From NCBI RefSeq assembly GCF_001281525.1, contig NZ_LGCI01000009.1, positions 53,103 through 117,102 of the forward strand: a stretch of DNA of 64,000 bases, read 5' to 3'. The first letter of the stretch is position 1. Every line of letters begins with the position of its first letter. The notes beneath the pieces were generated by a model. The model made no database searches. It was not told the origin of the DNA and saw only the letters and a program-made list of their open reading frames with translations. The position numbers and the translations under genes are program-made. Positions 14,882-23,593 of the stretch are shown here, piece after piece. Origin of the DNA: Lysinibacillus macroides (GTDB taxonomy: Bacteria > Bacillota > Bacilli > Bacillales_A > Planococcaceae).

Positions 14882-16018
14882 TTGAAATTACAACGCTATG
14901 ACCGCAGTTTAATAAACGATTATGCAGAAACATCAGAAGGGTATCTGACGGTACGTGTGCCGATTACTCGTCCTGGTGTTTTTCCTTATGCGCGGCAAGA
15001 CGGGACTGTTCAAATGGAGGCTAAGCTGCCTGACGAAATATTCAGCGATTTAACAATCCGATCCGCACGCAGTAAGCCAATTACAGATGAGCACCCTCGT
15101 GAGCCTGTTACTTTAGACAACTATCAGACTTACGCAAAGGGCATGAGCCATACAGATGTGCAAGTTGAGGACCTCAAGCTATATGTATCGCTCACGATTA
15201 CAGATAAAGACCTTATCCAAAAAGTGCATGACGGCAAGAGGGAGATTAGCATTGGCTTTATGTCGGATGTCATTGCTGAAAGTGGCTCTTACAATGGACA
15301 GCCGTATGAATACGTCCAACGTAATATTGAAATTAACCACATTGCCATCGTAGAGCAAGGGCGAGCTGGTCCAGAGGTAGCCATTCGCGCGGACAGTGAC
15401 GCATGGCAAATTGATTCAGGTGATAACAAAGGAGGAACTACTTTGGTTAAGTACAAAATTAACGGAAAAGAATATGAGATTGATCCAGCAGTAAAGGCTC
15501 ATATTGAACAATTAGCAGCTGCTACTTCAACAACAGATGAAGATCCGGAGGAAGAGGAAACAGAACCAGAAAAAAAGGAAGAGCCGAAAAAGAAAAAAAC
15601 GGATGCTGTAGATGCCTTGCTGGGGCGCTTAGATGCTTTAGAAATAAAACTACAAAATACTCAGCAAGAGCTTGCGGATGAAAAGGCAAAGCAAATGTCT
15701 GCAGACAAATTAGACAAGCAAGTTGAGGCACGTGTCCAACTTATTAGCGCAACAAAGCCCCTTCTAGGTGATTCGTTCGATTTCACAGGTAAAACAGACC
15801 GTGAAATCAAAGAAGCAGTCATTGCGACAACGAGCAAGGATTTTAAAGGCGATGGGAAGTCAGACGATTATATTGATGCCCGTTTTGATACAACGATTGA
15901 GTTAGTACAGTCAAATGGCTATTCTTCCACTGGCGCTAACTCTATGTGGACAGGTGATGCAAGTCAAAGTACAGATGTCAACACAATGCGTGCACAACGC
16001 TTAAACATGCGTGATTAA
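14882..16018 (+). CDS. prohead protease with fused scaffold (DUF2213-like)
   Basis: Matures the capsid by cleaving scaffold and capsid precursors. Residues 1-165 match a DUF2213/HK97-type prohead protease: ITDEHP with the likely catalytic His, EISIGFMSD with the likely Ser, and HIAIVEQGRAG. From about residue 188 comes a separate assembly-scaffold part: a KYKINGKEYE segment, an acidic and Lys-rich linker, and a long coiled coil (LLGRLDALEIKLQNTQQEL). The start is TTG 14882 behind GGAGGG. An internal start for the scaffold alone is described separately. Confidence 0.85.
   Translation: MKLQRYDRSLINDYAETSEGYLTVRVPITRPGVFPYARQDGTVQMEAKLPDEIFSDLTIRSARSKPITDEHPREPVTLDNYQTYAKGMSHTDVQVEDLKLYVSLTITDKDLIQKVHDGKREISIGFMSDVIAESGSYNGQPYEYVQRNIEINHIAIVEQGRAGPEVAIRADSDAWQIDSGDNKGGTTLVKYKINGKEYEIDPAVKAHIEQLAAATSTTDEDPEEEETEPEKKEEPKKKKTDAVDALLGRLDALEIKLQNTQQELADEKAKQMSADKLDKQVEARVQLISATKPLLGDSFDFTGKTDREIKEAVIATTSKDFKGDGKSDDYIDARFDTTIELVQSNGYSSTGANSMWTGDASQSTDVNTMRAQRLNMRD
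15443..16018 (+). CDS. nested scaffold protein from an internal TTG start
   Basis: Inside the protease gene, AAAGGAGG ends at 15434, eight bases before an in-frame TTG at 15443. Translation from it would give a 191-residue scaffold (starting LVKYKINGKEYEIDP), containing the coiled coil but no protease. The same nested plan is established for lambda C/Nu3. The ribosome binding site is seen; production of this form is inferred. Confidence 0.6.
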   Translation: MVKYKINGKEYEIDPAVKAHIEQLAAATSTTDEDPEEEETEPEKKEEPKKKKTDAVDALLGRLDALEIKLQNTQQELADEKAKQMSADKLDKQVEARVQLISATKPLLGDSFDFTGKTDREIKEAVIATTSKDFKGDGKSDDYIDARFDTTIELVQSNGYSSTGANSMWTGDASQSTDVNTMRAQRLNMRD

Positions 16019-16039
16019 CCAATAAAGGAGGGCTATTAA

Positions 16040-16486
16040 ATGGCCATTACAGAATACGGGCAGTATATGCCCATTGCAGGTAAACCTGGGCAATTAGCAA
16101 ATTATCAGGAGTATGCAGCTGACAGTTATCCAGCTAAAGAGGTCATTCCATTTGGTGCAGCTGTACAATTAAGCCCAGATGGTACAGGAGTTGTGCCAGT
16201 AAAAACGGGTGGCACGCCAATCGGTATTGCGTTAGCACGTGAAATTCATGACTATACGACGAATGCGGATGACCAAAAGTATTTAGTAGGGCAGCCAGTG
16301 CCAGTTGTAAAACGAGGCAATATTTTTGCCGTAGCTGGCGGCGATGTCACTAATGGAACAGTTGTTCAAGTAGATGCTGCCACAGGTAAATTTGTAACAA
16401 GTGGCGGTATTGCTTTTGGACGTGCTGTATTTCGCGCTAATGCTACTGCTGATTCATTAGTACAAATTGAAATTAACTTACCTTAA
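16040..16486 (+). CDS. head cement/decoration protein (DUF2190-like)
   Basis: A 148-residue small beta-rich protein (GTGVVPVKTGGTPIGIALAR) lying between protease-scaffold and major capsid genes, the usual place of a capsid-stabilising structural cement protein. AAAGGAGGGC precedes the ATG by eight bases. No catalytic motif. The family name is from resemblance; the role from place. Confidence 0.7.
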   Translation: MAITEYGQYMPIAGKPGQLANYQEYAADSYPAKEVIPFGAAVQLSPDGTGVVPVKTGGTPIGIALAREIHDYTTNADDQKYLVGQPVPVVKRGNIFAVAGGDVTNGTVVQVDAATGKFVTSGGIAFGRAVFRANATADSLVQIEINLP

Positions 16487-16502
16487 AGGAGGAACACAAT
16501 TT

Positions 16503-17402
16503 ATGTCACAATTTCGTGAAGATGCATTATTAACACCGCGTGACTTAGAGGCGGTAGACAAAAAGATTTATGAGCCAAAGAAGGAGGAGCTAAAGGCTCG
16601 CACCATTTTTAATGTTAAAACTGACGTGCCAGCGGGGGCGGAAACATATTCGTATGATGTTATGACACGCTCAGGTGCAGCTAAAATCCTAGCTCCAGGT
16701 GCAACAGACATTCCATTAGTGGATGCGGACTTAACACGTCATACAGCACATATTTACTCAATTGCGGCAGCGTTTAATTTATCTGTACAAGAAATTCGTA
16801 ACGCACAGATGGCACGCCGCCCTGTTGAGGTGACGAAAGCCGATACTGCACGTAAAGCTATTGCTGAAAAGGAAAATAAGCTGGTATGGATGGGTGACAA
16901 AGACCATAATATTTTAGGTGTTGTTAATGCTGTAGGTATTCAAGTACTTGCAGTGCCAAACAATGCGGGTGGCACATCGACCAAGTGGAAGGACAAGACG
17001 GGTGTTGAAATTGTCGAGGACATCAAAAAGGCGAAAAACTTAGTCAACAAGTTACCTGGTCATATTGCAGATACATTACTTGTGTCCGCTGATCAGTTCG
17101 AACATTTAGAAAAAGTCTACAACCAGCATACAATGCAAACGTGTTTACAATACATTCAATCGCAAAACTGGTTTAAACGCATCGATTATACGTCGGACAT
17201 TGTCGGACAAGGTACAGCAGGGGCAGATTGCTTCTTAGCATTTGATTCGTCGCCGGATGTAGTGGAAATGCTCGTTTCGATGGATATTACACGTCATCCG
17301 CATGAGTATAAGTTTCCAAACTATAAGATTCCACTTGAAGAGCGTTGTGGCGGTGCAATTGTGCGTTATCCAATGGCTATCGTACGTGGGGAGGGCATCT
17401 AA
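16503..17402 (+). CDS. major capsid protein (DUF2184 type)
   Basis: A 299-residue shell protein with the DUF2184/encapsulin-like HK97-fold pattern: NVKTDVPAGAETYSYD, AAAFNLSVQEIRNAQMAR and a C-terminal RCGGAIVRYPMAIVRGEGI. ATG 16503 follows AAAGGAGGA; the extra upstream codons from 16467 would overlap the cement gene and are rejected. The stop overlaps the next ATG (TAATG). It shows no delta domain, so the scaffold is supplied by the upstream gene. Confidence 0.9.
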   Translation: MSQFREDALLTPRDLEAVDKKIYEPKKEELKARTIFNVKTDVPAGAETYSYDVMTRSGAAKILAPGATDIPLVDADLTRHTAHIYSIAAAFNLSVQEIRNAQMARRPVEVTKADTARKAIAEKENKLVWMGDKDHNILGVVNAVGIQVLAVPNNAGGTSTKWKDKTGVEIVEDIKKAKNLVNKLPGHIADTLLVSADQFEHLEKVYNQHTMQTCLQYIQSQNWFKRIDYTSDIVGQGTAGADCFLAFDSSPDVVEMLVSMDITRHPHEYKFPNYKIPLEERCGGAIVRYPMAIVRGEGI

Positions 17403-17731
17403 TGTTAGTACACAATCGAGGTAATTACACACGTATTGCTAATGATGTAAAGGTTATTCCTGGCGCAAATACATTAACAGATGATGATTTTAAGGCTTTT
17501 ACGAAGCATCCTATGATGAAAACATTAATCAATCATGGTGAAATTGTCATCCCGGAAGGTCAAACCATTGTTAACGCGGTTTCTCTTAAAGATTTAAACG
17601 CTGATGATGCTATCGAATTGGTAAAAGATACATTTTCCATCGAATATTTAGAGCATTTCAAATTAGATGAAAGTCGTAAAACTGTCTTAGCTGCTATCGA
17701 GGCACAAATTGCTGAAATTCAAGGCGAATAA
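17402..17731 (+). CDS. phage head-region protein of unknown function
   Basis: A 109-residue acidic protein (LTDDDFKAFTKHPMMKTL, then VSLKDLNADDAIELVKDT and a terminal helix). Its ATG overlaps the capsid stop by one base, so translation is coupled. Similar small proteins follow capsid genes in related phages; they may be connector or stabilising components. No domain named. Confidence 0.65.
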   Translation: MLVHNRGNYTRIANDVKVIPGANTLTDDDFKAFTKHPMMKTLINHGEIVIPEGQTIVNAVSLKDLNADDAIELVKDTFSIEYLEHFKLDESRKTVLAAIEAQIAEIQGE

Positions 17732-17751
17732 ATGAAAGTGAGGTGTATGAT

Positions 17752-18117
17752 ATGCCTGCTTTAACAACAATTGAACGAGTGCGCCTATTAGGAGAAGAAT
17801 TTGAAGCTATTCCTGATGTGCGATTAGAAATGTATATTGAAGATGCATCGCTGGAAGTGTCCTCTTTGGGCATCCATGAGGCGCATCATGAGCGCCTTAC
17901 ACGCTATTTAGCTGCACATTTAGCCATTTTATCAACAGAACCCAAGCAAGCAGTTGTGAGGGAAAAGGTTGACGTTATCGAGCGTCAATATAGCGATCCT
18001 AACAAAAATCTAGGCATTTTAGGCACGAAATACGGACAGGAATACCAACGGATTTTAGAAGATTTGGCGGAGCTGGAAAAAGAGCCGAAAAAACACTTGA
18101 ATTTGATGGTGATATAA
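17752..18117 (+). CDS. head-tail connector protein (Gp6-like)
   Basis: A 121-residue helical protein that begins TTIERVRLLGEEFEAIPDV and contains a mid-protein LAAHLAILS, the usual pattern of DUF4054/Gp6-like head-completion proteins at the portal exit. ATG 17752 is preferred to the GTG at 17743; GTGAGGTG is seen just before. The end abuts the next gene directly. Confidence 0.7.
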   Translation: MPALTTIERVRLLGEEFEAIPDVRLEMYIEDASLEVSSLGIHEAHHERLTRYLAAHLAILSTEPKQAVVREKVDVIERQYSDPNKNLGILGTKYGQEYQRILEDLAELEKEPKKHLNLMVI

Positions 18118-18582
18118 ATGAGTGTACGCATTATTAGCAGTAGCAATAGTATTCCGCAGCTTATAAATGAATTAAAGAAGCTCAAAAAATATGAAATTCA
18201 TGTTGGTATTTTTGGCAGTGATGATGCTGAATATGCCATGATCGCAAGTGTCCATGAATTTGGCATTACGATTCAAAAGGAAAAAGGTTCGATTGTCATT
18301 CCTGAACGCTCATTCTTGCGTTCCACGTTTGACGAAAAGCAAAACGAATGGTTTAAATTTGTGGAAAAGCAAATGGCGCATGTGTTAAATCGCCGCATTG
18401 GTGCTAAGACATTGTGTGAAAGGCTTGGAGCAAAAATGGTAGCAGATGTTCAGGAAAAATTGACGGATTTAGATACGCCGCCCAATGCGCCAGCAACCAT
18501 TGCTAAAAAGGGTTCTAGTAATCCGCTGATTGATTCAGGCGGCTTGCGCCAACGTATTACTTACAAGGTGGTGAAGCACTAA
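18118..18582 (+). CDS. HK97 gp10-like neck/tail-completion protein
   Basis: A 154-residue protein with IHVGIFGSDDAEYAMIASVHEFG, broken after 20 in the motif, and IPERSFLRSTFDE, a signature of the HK97 gp10 / virion-morphogenesis family. It attaches tail to head. It begins one base after the connector gene and shares its last base with the next start. Confidence 0.8.
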   Translation: MSVRIISSSNSIPQLINELKKLKKYEIHVGIFGSDDAEYAMIASVHEFGITIQKEKGSIVIPERSFLRSTFDEKQNEWFKFVEKQMAHVLNRRIGAKTLCERLGAKMVADVQEKLTDLDTPPNAPATIAKKGSSNPLIDSGGLRQRITYKVVKH

Positions 18583-18923
18583 TGCCTGAAAAAATGTTGT
18601 TTGGTTCTGTTATCCAATCGCAAGGTGCGCCTTTTGTGGCATATGTACAAAAGGTAGGAGGTTATGTTAATGGGGAATGGGTAGAAGGCATAAAAATACC
18701 AACAGATATGTTAGGAATTATTCTACCGCTCAGCAATGATGACTTAAAATATGCAGAAAACGGTACGTATACAGTGAAAGAAAAGAAATTGCTAACTGCT
18801 GACCAAATACCAGAAGGCACTAAGATAGAGCATAATGGTCAAAAATATACGCTGCAAGCTTTTAAAGATTATTCTGTATATACGGATGTAAATATATATT
18901 TGCTAAGGTGGCGAGAAAAATGA
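18582..18923 (+). CDS. neck-region protein
   Basis: A 113-residue mostly beta protein (GIKIPTDMLGIILPLSNDDL and YTVKEKKLL) in the connector cluster. It overlaps the upstream gene by one base (TAATG) and the downstream one slightly. The place suggests a head-closure or stopper component. No family recognised. Confidence 0.65.
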   Translation: MPEKMLFGSVIQSQGAPFVAYVQKVGGYVNGEWVEGIKIPTDMLGIILPLSNDDLKYAENGTYTVKEKKLLTADQIPEGTKIEHNGQKYTLQAFKDYSVYTDVNIYLLRWREK

Positions 18924-19405
18924 ATTTAATGAAATTAATTCGCAATGAAGTAGCCACTGATACGTCGATAACTATTATTCGTGCGGATCAGCTCGGAAAG
19001 CTTCCACCTTTGCCATATGCTACTTACAAAATTATCGGAGATAGAAAAGGGCGAGGTCGTGAAAATCTTAGTCACATCGACCAGCCAAACGCCCTAATTG
19101 AAACAAAGTCACAGGAACGCAATGCTACAATTTCATTCAATATATACGGGACTTCGCATGATAACGCTTATGAAGTAGCTTCACAGCTTCGTAAGTGGTT
19201 TGAGGGGCGAGGTTCTTTATTTTTGGACAGCTTGGACGTTGCAGTTGCGAGCGTTTCAGATGTTCAAAATCGCACCACTTTTTTAGTCGATTCCTACGAT
19301 GAAAAGTGGGGCTTTGATGTCATTATCCGTTATATGGATATGGACGAATATGAAATTGACTACTTTGATAAGGTGGAATACGAAATAACAATAGAAAGAG
19401 AGTGA
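18920..19405 (+). CDS. neck/tail terminator protein
   Basis: A 161-residue alpha/beta protein with PPLPYATYKIIGD, RNATISFNIYG and ASQLRKWFEG, the pattern of tail-terminator (LIC_12616-type) proteins that cap the tube at the neck. ATG 18920 is listed; a GTG at 18908 adds four residues. It sits directly before the sheath, where a terminator is expected in contractile phages. Confidence 0.7.
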   Translation: MNLMKLIRNEVATDTSITIIRADQLGKLPPLPYATYKIIGDRKGRGRENLSHIDQPNALIETKSQERNATISFNIYGTSHDNAYEVASQLRKWFEGRGSLFLDSLDVAVASVSDVQNRTTFLVDSYDEKWGFDVIIRYMDMDEYEIDYFDKVEYEITIERE

Positions 19406-19409
19406 GGAT

Positions 19410-20435
19410 ATGGCTGCATCTGATAAATCACGTTTTGTCGAGGTCAATATTACTCGAGAAACTAAGCCAGTGAGTGAAAAGGGCTTCGGTTTGCCATTGA
19501 TGTTGGCAACAAGCAAAGCCTTAGATTACAAAGTCTACACGGATATTTCCGAAGTAGCAGAGGATTTTGACGAAACAACAAAGGAATATAAGCTTGCTAC
19601 TCGTATGTTTGGTCAATCACCAAAGATCAGAGAGCTGGCTTGCTATGGTGTTTCCTACATTTCAGGCACGGATGATGTAACCGCATTGCCAGCAGCGCTA
19701 AATGATCTAGTTAAAACTGATAATGATTGGTTTTACCTAGTGTCACCTGAGCATGGTGATGAAGAAATCAAGGCACTGTGTGAATGGATGTCTACGCAAG
19801 AGAAAATTTACGGTGTGACGACACAAAACATAGCCTTAACAGAAGAACTAAAAAATCTATACGAAAATGTGCTGTTATCAGTACATGATGATGAACATGC
19901 CTATCATGCTGAGGGGCTTATTGCTTATGGTGCGCCGCAAGTTATTGGCTCCTATGTGTTTAGCCATAAGGCTGTTAATGGAGTACGTGCTGCCAAGCTG
20001 TCTAATGTGGAAATTAACACGATTATCGCTAATAATGCCACAACATGCATTAACGAAATGGGCTGGCTAATTAATGCAAGTGGTAAGGCTGTTGGCGGTG
20101 AGTATTTAGATGTCATCCAGGCAGATTACTTCTTGCGCGCTAGATTGCGTGAGGATGTGTTCCGTTTATTGGCTACAGTGAAAAAGATTCCATACACAGA
20201 TGGAGGAATTGCTCAGGTTGTTTCTGTCATGGATACACGTTTTAAGGCAGCCTATCGACAGGAAATCATCGCAGAGGATGACAACGGCGATCCAGACTAT
20301 CAAATTACATTCCCACGCCGCAAAGACATCCCTAAGAACACCATTGCTCAAAGGATTCTACCAGATATCAATTTCCGCCTAATCATCGCAGGCGGCGTGG
20401 AAAAAGTACAAATCAATGGCGTATTAGCGCTGTAA
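19410..20435 (+). CDS. contractile tail sheath protein (DUF3383-like)
   Basis: A 341-residue sheath subunit that stacks around the tube and contracts at infection. It opens RFVEVNITRETKPVSEKGFG and closes INFRLIIAGGVEKVQINGVL, as sheath proteins of the DUF3383 group do. The short length fits simple Pam3-like contractile tails. AGAGAGTGAGG precedes it. With the tube gene that follows, it places the prophage among myovirus-type phages. Confidence 0.88.
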   Translation: MAASDKSRFVEVNITRETKPVSEKGFGLPLMLATSKALDYKVYTDISEVAEDFDETTKEYKLATRMFGQSPKIRELACYGVSYISGTDDVTALPAALNDLVKTDNDWFYLVSPEHGDEEIKALCEWMSTQEKIYGVTTQNIALTEELKNLYENVLLSVHDDEHAYHAEGLIAYGAPQVIGSYVFSHKAVNGVRAAKLSNVEINTIIANNATTCINEMGWLINASGKAVGGEYLDVIQADYFLRARLREDVFRLLATVKKIPYTDGGIAQVVSVMDTRFKAAYRQEIIAEDDNGDPDYQITFPRRKDIPKNTIAQRILPDINFRLIIAGGVEKVQINGVLAL

Positions 20436-20447
20436 GGAGGGATTTAA

Positions 20448-20837
20448 TTGGTTGTACACAATTTTAAACATACACAGGTTATCGTAGCTGGCAATATTAT
20501 CACTGGCTACGGTGATGGGGATGCGATTTCTGCTGAGGCAAACGAGGACAAATGGTCGCAAAGTGTGGGGGCAGACGGTGGCGTTACTTATAACGAGTCA
20601 GCTAACGAGACTGCAACACTCACATTAAAATTAAAGCCTAGTTCAGCATCCGTGCCTGTACTTCACCAACTTTATAAGAGTGGTGAATCATTCGATTTTA
20701 TGATCCACGACACTGAATTAAATGTGCGTGCAACGGGAGAAGATTGTCGTATTCAAAAGTGGCCAACATTTTCACGTGCGGAGGAAGAAGAACCGCGCGA
20801 GATTGTTATTTTAGCTGCACATTACAAAGAAAATTAA
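20448..20837 (+). CDS. tail tube protein (DUF3277-like)
   Basis: A 129-residue inner-tube subunit; DAISAEANEDKWSQSVGADG and the middle YNESANETATLTLKLKPSS match the DUF3277 tube fold. The TTG start at 20448 follows AAGGAGGG. It pairs with the sheath gene. The length is normal. Confidence 0.88.
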   Translation: MVVHNFKHTQVIVAGNIITGYGDGDAISAEANEDKWSQSVGADGGVTYNESANETATLTLKLKPSSASVPVLHQLYKSGESFDFMIHDTELNVRATGEDCRIQKWPTFSRAEEEEPREIVILAAHYKEN

Positions 20838-20865
20838 TTACTAAAACATTAGGAGGAATTTTATC

Positions 20866-21135
20866 ATGGCATATCAACCAAAAACACATGAATACACTTC
20901 AGCGGAAGGTGGAAATCACTATACATTCCAGACTGTTTTACCGAGCGTTTGGGCAAAAATAGAGGATAAAATTACAGATAAAGGTGGCAAAATGTTACTA
21001 TCAGTCGCTATGCCTGAAATTCTTGAAAAAGTAGTTGTTACACCGTCGGGATTGAAATTAGATGATTTCGAGTCATGGGCCGAATTGGAAGAGGTAACGA
21101 TGGCCGCCTATAAATTTCAACGCCAAGGAAAATAA
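20866..21135 (+). CDS. tail assembly chaperone, short form
   Basis: An 89-residue protein between tube and tape measure, where all long-tailed phages carry a tail assembly chaperone. It has a helical end (DDFESWAELEEVTMAAYKFQ). AGGAGG precedes the ATG. It ends CAA GGA AAA TAA, where a second reading frame continues in the +1 frame (see the next entry). It helps polymerise the tube around the tape measure. Confidence 0.75.
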   Translation: MAYQPKTHEYTSAEGGNHYTFQTVLPSVWAKIEDKITDKGGKMLLSVAMPEILEKVVVTPSGLKLDDFESWAELEEVTMAAYKFQRQGK

Positions 21136-21382
21136 AGCATTATTTCAACTGAGGGGCATTGAACATGTCCCTTGTTTTTATGTCAAACAAGCAAATAAAC
21201 AATATTGGCGATATTTGATTCCTGAGTACTTTCCATCATACAAGCCAGCAGATATTGATTTAATGGAACAAGCTGAAATTTTGGAACATCTAGCAGCCAT
21301 AAATGAACGCAGGAAACGAGAACAGGCACAAAGACAACATGCTGAAAAGTATTTAGCTGCTTTGTTTGGCAGAAAGGTGTGA
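21093..21382 (+). CDS. tail chaperone extension read by +1 (or -2) frameshift
   Basis: In the frame one base ahead of the short form, an open stretch runs from just after a TAA at about 21090 to TGA at 21382, reading KALFQLRGIEHVPCFYVKQA and a Lys/Arg-rich helical end. It lacks a usable start codon until far downstream, so it is most simply the C-terminal extension of a programmed frameshift, an established device for tail chaperones. Possible slip sites in the shared 43 bases are TTT-C (Phe codon to Phe codon) and AAA-TAA. A -1 shift is ruled out because that frame stops after about six codons. Confidence 0.7.
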
Positions 21383-21386
21383 TGCA

Positions 21387-23582
21387 ATGTCTACATTACG
21401 TGATATGTATGTATCTATGCGCTTTCGCGATCAAGCAACCTCTTCCTTAAGAAATGTAGAACGACTAGTTGATCGAATCGAAAATAATTTCCGTGGCTTA
21501 GGTAGTAGAGTCGATACCTCTACGAATGGATTCCGTTCGATGGTGAGAGAAGTTGATCGATTGGAAACCGAGTTAAGTAGCACGAGAGCAGAAATGCAAA
21601 GTTTACAAAGCCGTATAGATGCATCTGAACAGGAAATGTCTAACCTGAGGCAAGAAGTTGAGCGTTTAAACAATGCAGGTAACGAAAGTAACAGCATTTT
21701 TACAGGTATGGCAGGTACAATCACAGGTGTTGTCGGAGCTCTAGGAGGGATAGCAGTAGGTGCATCTGTCGTATCTACAGCAACGGAAATGGATAAGGCA
21801 TTTAGTCGATTAGATGCGCGTACAGGTGCTACTGAGGCTGAACTAAAAGGGCTTGAGGGTGCAGTGAAAGATGTATTTCGATCAGGTTTTAGCGAGAATG
21901 TTACGCAAGCTGCTGATGACATTTCTACGTTACGAGGACAATTCAAAAGTTTTTCCGAACAAGAGTTGGCTGGTACAGCAAAAGGTGTCTATACAGTAAC
22001 AGAATCCTTCGATCAGGATTTTAACGAAGTTTCCAGAACGGTTGCGGTCCTTACGAGAAATTTTAAAGATTTAGATGCTACTACAGCGCTGGATGGAATC
22101 ACGTATGGTTTTCGAAATGGCTTAAACTATAGTGATGAATTACTGGATACCTTACGCGAATATGCACCACAATTTAACGACATGGGCATGGGCTTTGAAA
22201 ATATGATTTCCGTGTTAGAAGCTGGTACAGATGCGGGAGCCTGGAATCTCGACAAAGTCGGTGATGCCATCAAGGAAAGCCATTTGCGTATGGGTGCGTT
22301 AGACAAAGCTACAGTAGATGCTTATGAGTCGATGGGCTTTAATGCTGAAGAATACGTTGGCAAAATCAGCAAAGGCGGCGAAACTGGAAATAAAGCATTC
22401 CAAGAAATTGTAGGAGCTTTAATGGATGTTGAAGATGCAACCGAACGAAATCAGTTAACTACGGATCTGTTCGGAACGCAATTTGAAGATTTGCAAGAGA
22501 AAGTTATTTTTTCTATGGCAGAAGCTACCACGGCTACCGCTGATTTCGCAGGCTCCACACAAGAAGCAGCAGATTCGTTGAGAAATAGCTTTGGTTCACG
22601 CATGACACAAGTGTGGCGAGATTTGCAAATAGGCATGGCAGAAGCCTTTCAAAATGAGGAGATGAAAGGTTTCATTAACAGTGTCATGACTGACATTGAA
22701 TCGGCTGTACCTAGTATAAAAGCTGGCTTTGCATCATTAGGTGATGTTGTTACAAACAATGTACAGCCTGCCTATGAAGGTTTTAAAACAGGTATCAGTT
22801 GGATAGTCGATAATAAAGATTCGGTGATAGCTACATTAACCGGAATTGTGGGTGGCTTTGCAGCATTCAAAATTATGTCAGTTGTTAATACACTTATGGC
22901 AGCTCATCGTACTGGCACAATGGCAGCTACTTTTGCGCAGTGGGGTTTAAATACTGCTTTACTTGCAAGTCCCTTAACTTGGGTAGCGGTAGGTATCGGT
23001 GTAGTAATTGCCGCAGGAGTGTTGTTATATCGAAATTGGGATACTGTCAAAACAAAAGCAGGCGAATTATGGGATAAAACAAAAGAGGTGTTCGGAGGTA
23101 TTTACGATTGGGGCGTACAAAAGATTCAGCCAGTAACAAGTTTTTTTCAAGGGCTATATGACAAATTCATGGGCTTTAAAGATGCCATAAGCAATTTTCA
23201 ACCGCCTGAATGGGTTTCGAAAATCGGTGGTGCAATTGGTAAAGCTGCTGGGGCAGTAGGTAATTTTATTAGTGGTTCCCACGCTACTGGGCTTGAACGT
23301 GTACCATTCGATGGCTACGTTGCAGAGTTGCACAAAGGAGAGGCTGTTTTAACAGCACAACAATCGAATGCCCTAAGAAATGCTGGGATACTATCTCAAA
23401 ATTCAGATGGCACACCAGAGTTAAACATGGGAGGCGGAGGTACAACGCAGCCAGCGCCAGCTACAGGTGGTGGAGGTCATCAATTTATTTTTAATATCAC
23501 TGGTGACAATTCAACGGACATTGCCCAAAAAGTACGGGAAATTTTAAGTGATGTACTAGGAGAAGAATTACAAATAACGTAG
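21387..23582 (+). CDS. tape measure protein
   Basis: A 731-residue protein that sets tail length and sits in the tube until injection. The N-terminal 110 residues are coiled coil (EVDRLETELSSTRAEMQSLQ); a GA-rich hydrophobic stretch follows (GTITGVVGALGGIAVG), with two further hydrophobic segments around residues 520-555 (WVAVGIGVVIAAGVLLY). The C-terminus holds the conserved YVAELHKGEAVLTAQQ. ATG 21387 follows AAAGGTG by seven bases; the ATG at 21366 is in the chaperone extension and is rejected. By the usual 0.15 nm per residue the tail would be near 110 nm. Confidence 0.92.
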   Translation: MSTLRDMYVSMRFRDQATSSLRNVERLVDRIENNFRGLGSRVDTSTNGFRSMVREVDRLETELSSTRAEMQSLQSRIDASEQEMSNLRQEVERLNNAGNESNSIFTGMAGTITGVVGALGGIAVGASVVSTATEMDKAFSRLDARTGATEAELKGLEGAVKDVFRSGFSENVTQAADDISTLRGQFKSFSEQELAGTAKGVYTVTESFDQDFNEVSRTVAVLTRNFKDLDATTALDGITYGFRNGLNYSDELLDTLREYAPQFNDMGMGFENMISVLEAGTDAGAWNLDKVGDAIKESHLRMGALDKATVDAYESMGFNAEEYVGKISKGGETGNKAFQEIVGALMDVEDATERNQLTTDLFGTQFEDLQEKVIFSMAEATTATADFAGSTQEAADSLRNSFGSRMTQVWRDLQIGMAEAFQNEEMKGFINSVMTDIESAVPSIKAGFASLGDVVTNNVQPAYEGFKTGISWIVDNKDSVIATLTGIVGGFAAFKIMSVVNTLMAAHRTGTMAATFAQWGLNTALLASPLTWVAVGIGVVIAAGVLLYRNWDTVKTKAGELWDKTKEVFGGIYDWGVQKIQPVTSFFQGLYDKFMGFKDAISNFQPPEWVSKIGGAIGKAAGAVGNFISGSHATGLERVPFDGYVAELHKGEAVLTAQQSNALRNAGILSQNSDGTPELNMGGGGTTQPAPATGGGGHQFIFNITGDNSTDIAQKVREILSDVLGEELQIT

Positions 23583-23593
23583 GTGGTGACAGG

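Noticed and set aside
21120..21160. -1 frameshift in the tail chaperone
   Set aside because: The -1 frame meets TGA after about six codons, so only +1 or -2 joins the long downstream frame.
21431..21946. 171-residue open frame on the minus strand
   Set aside because: It lies wholly inside the tape-measure coding sequence, has no ribosome binding site and no recognisable domain; the plus strand is clearly coding.
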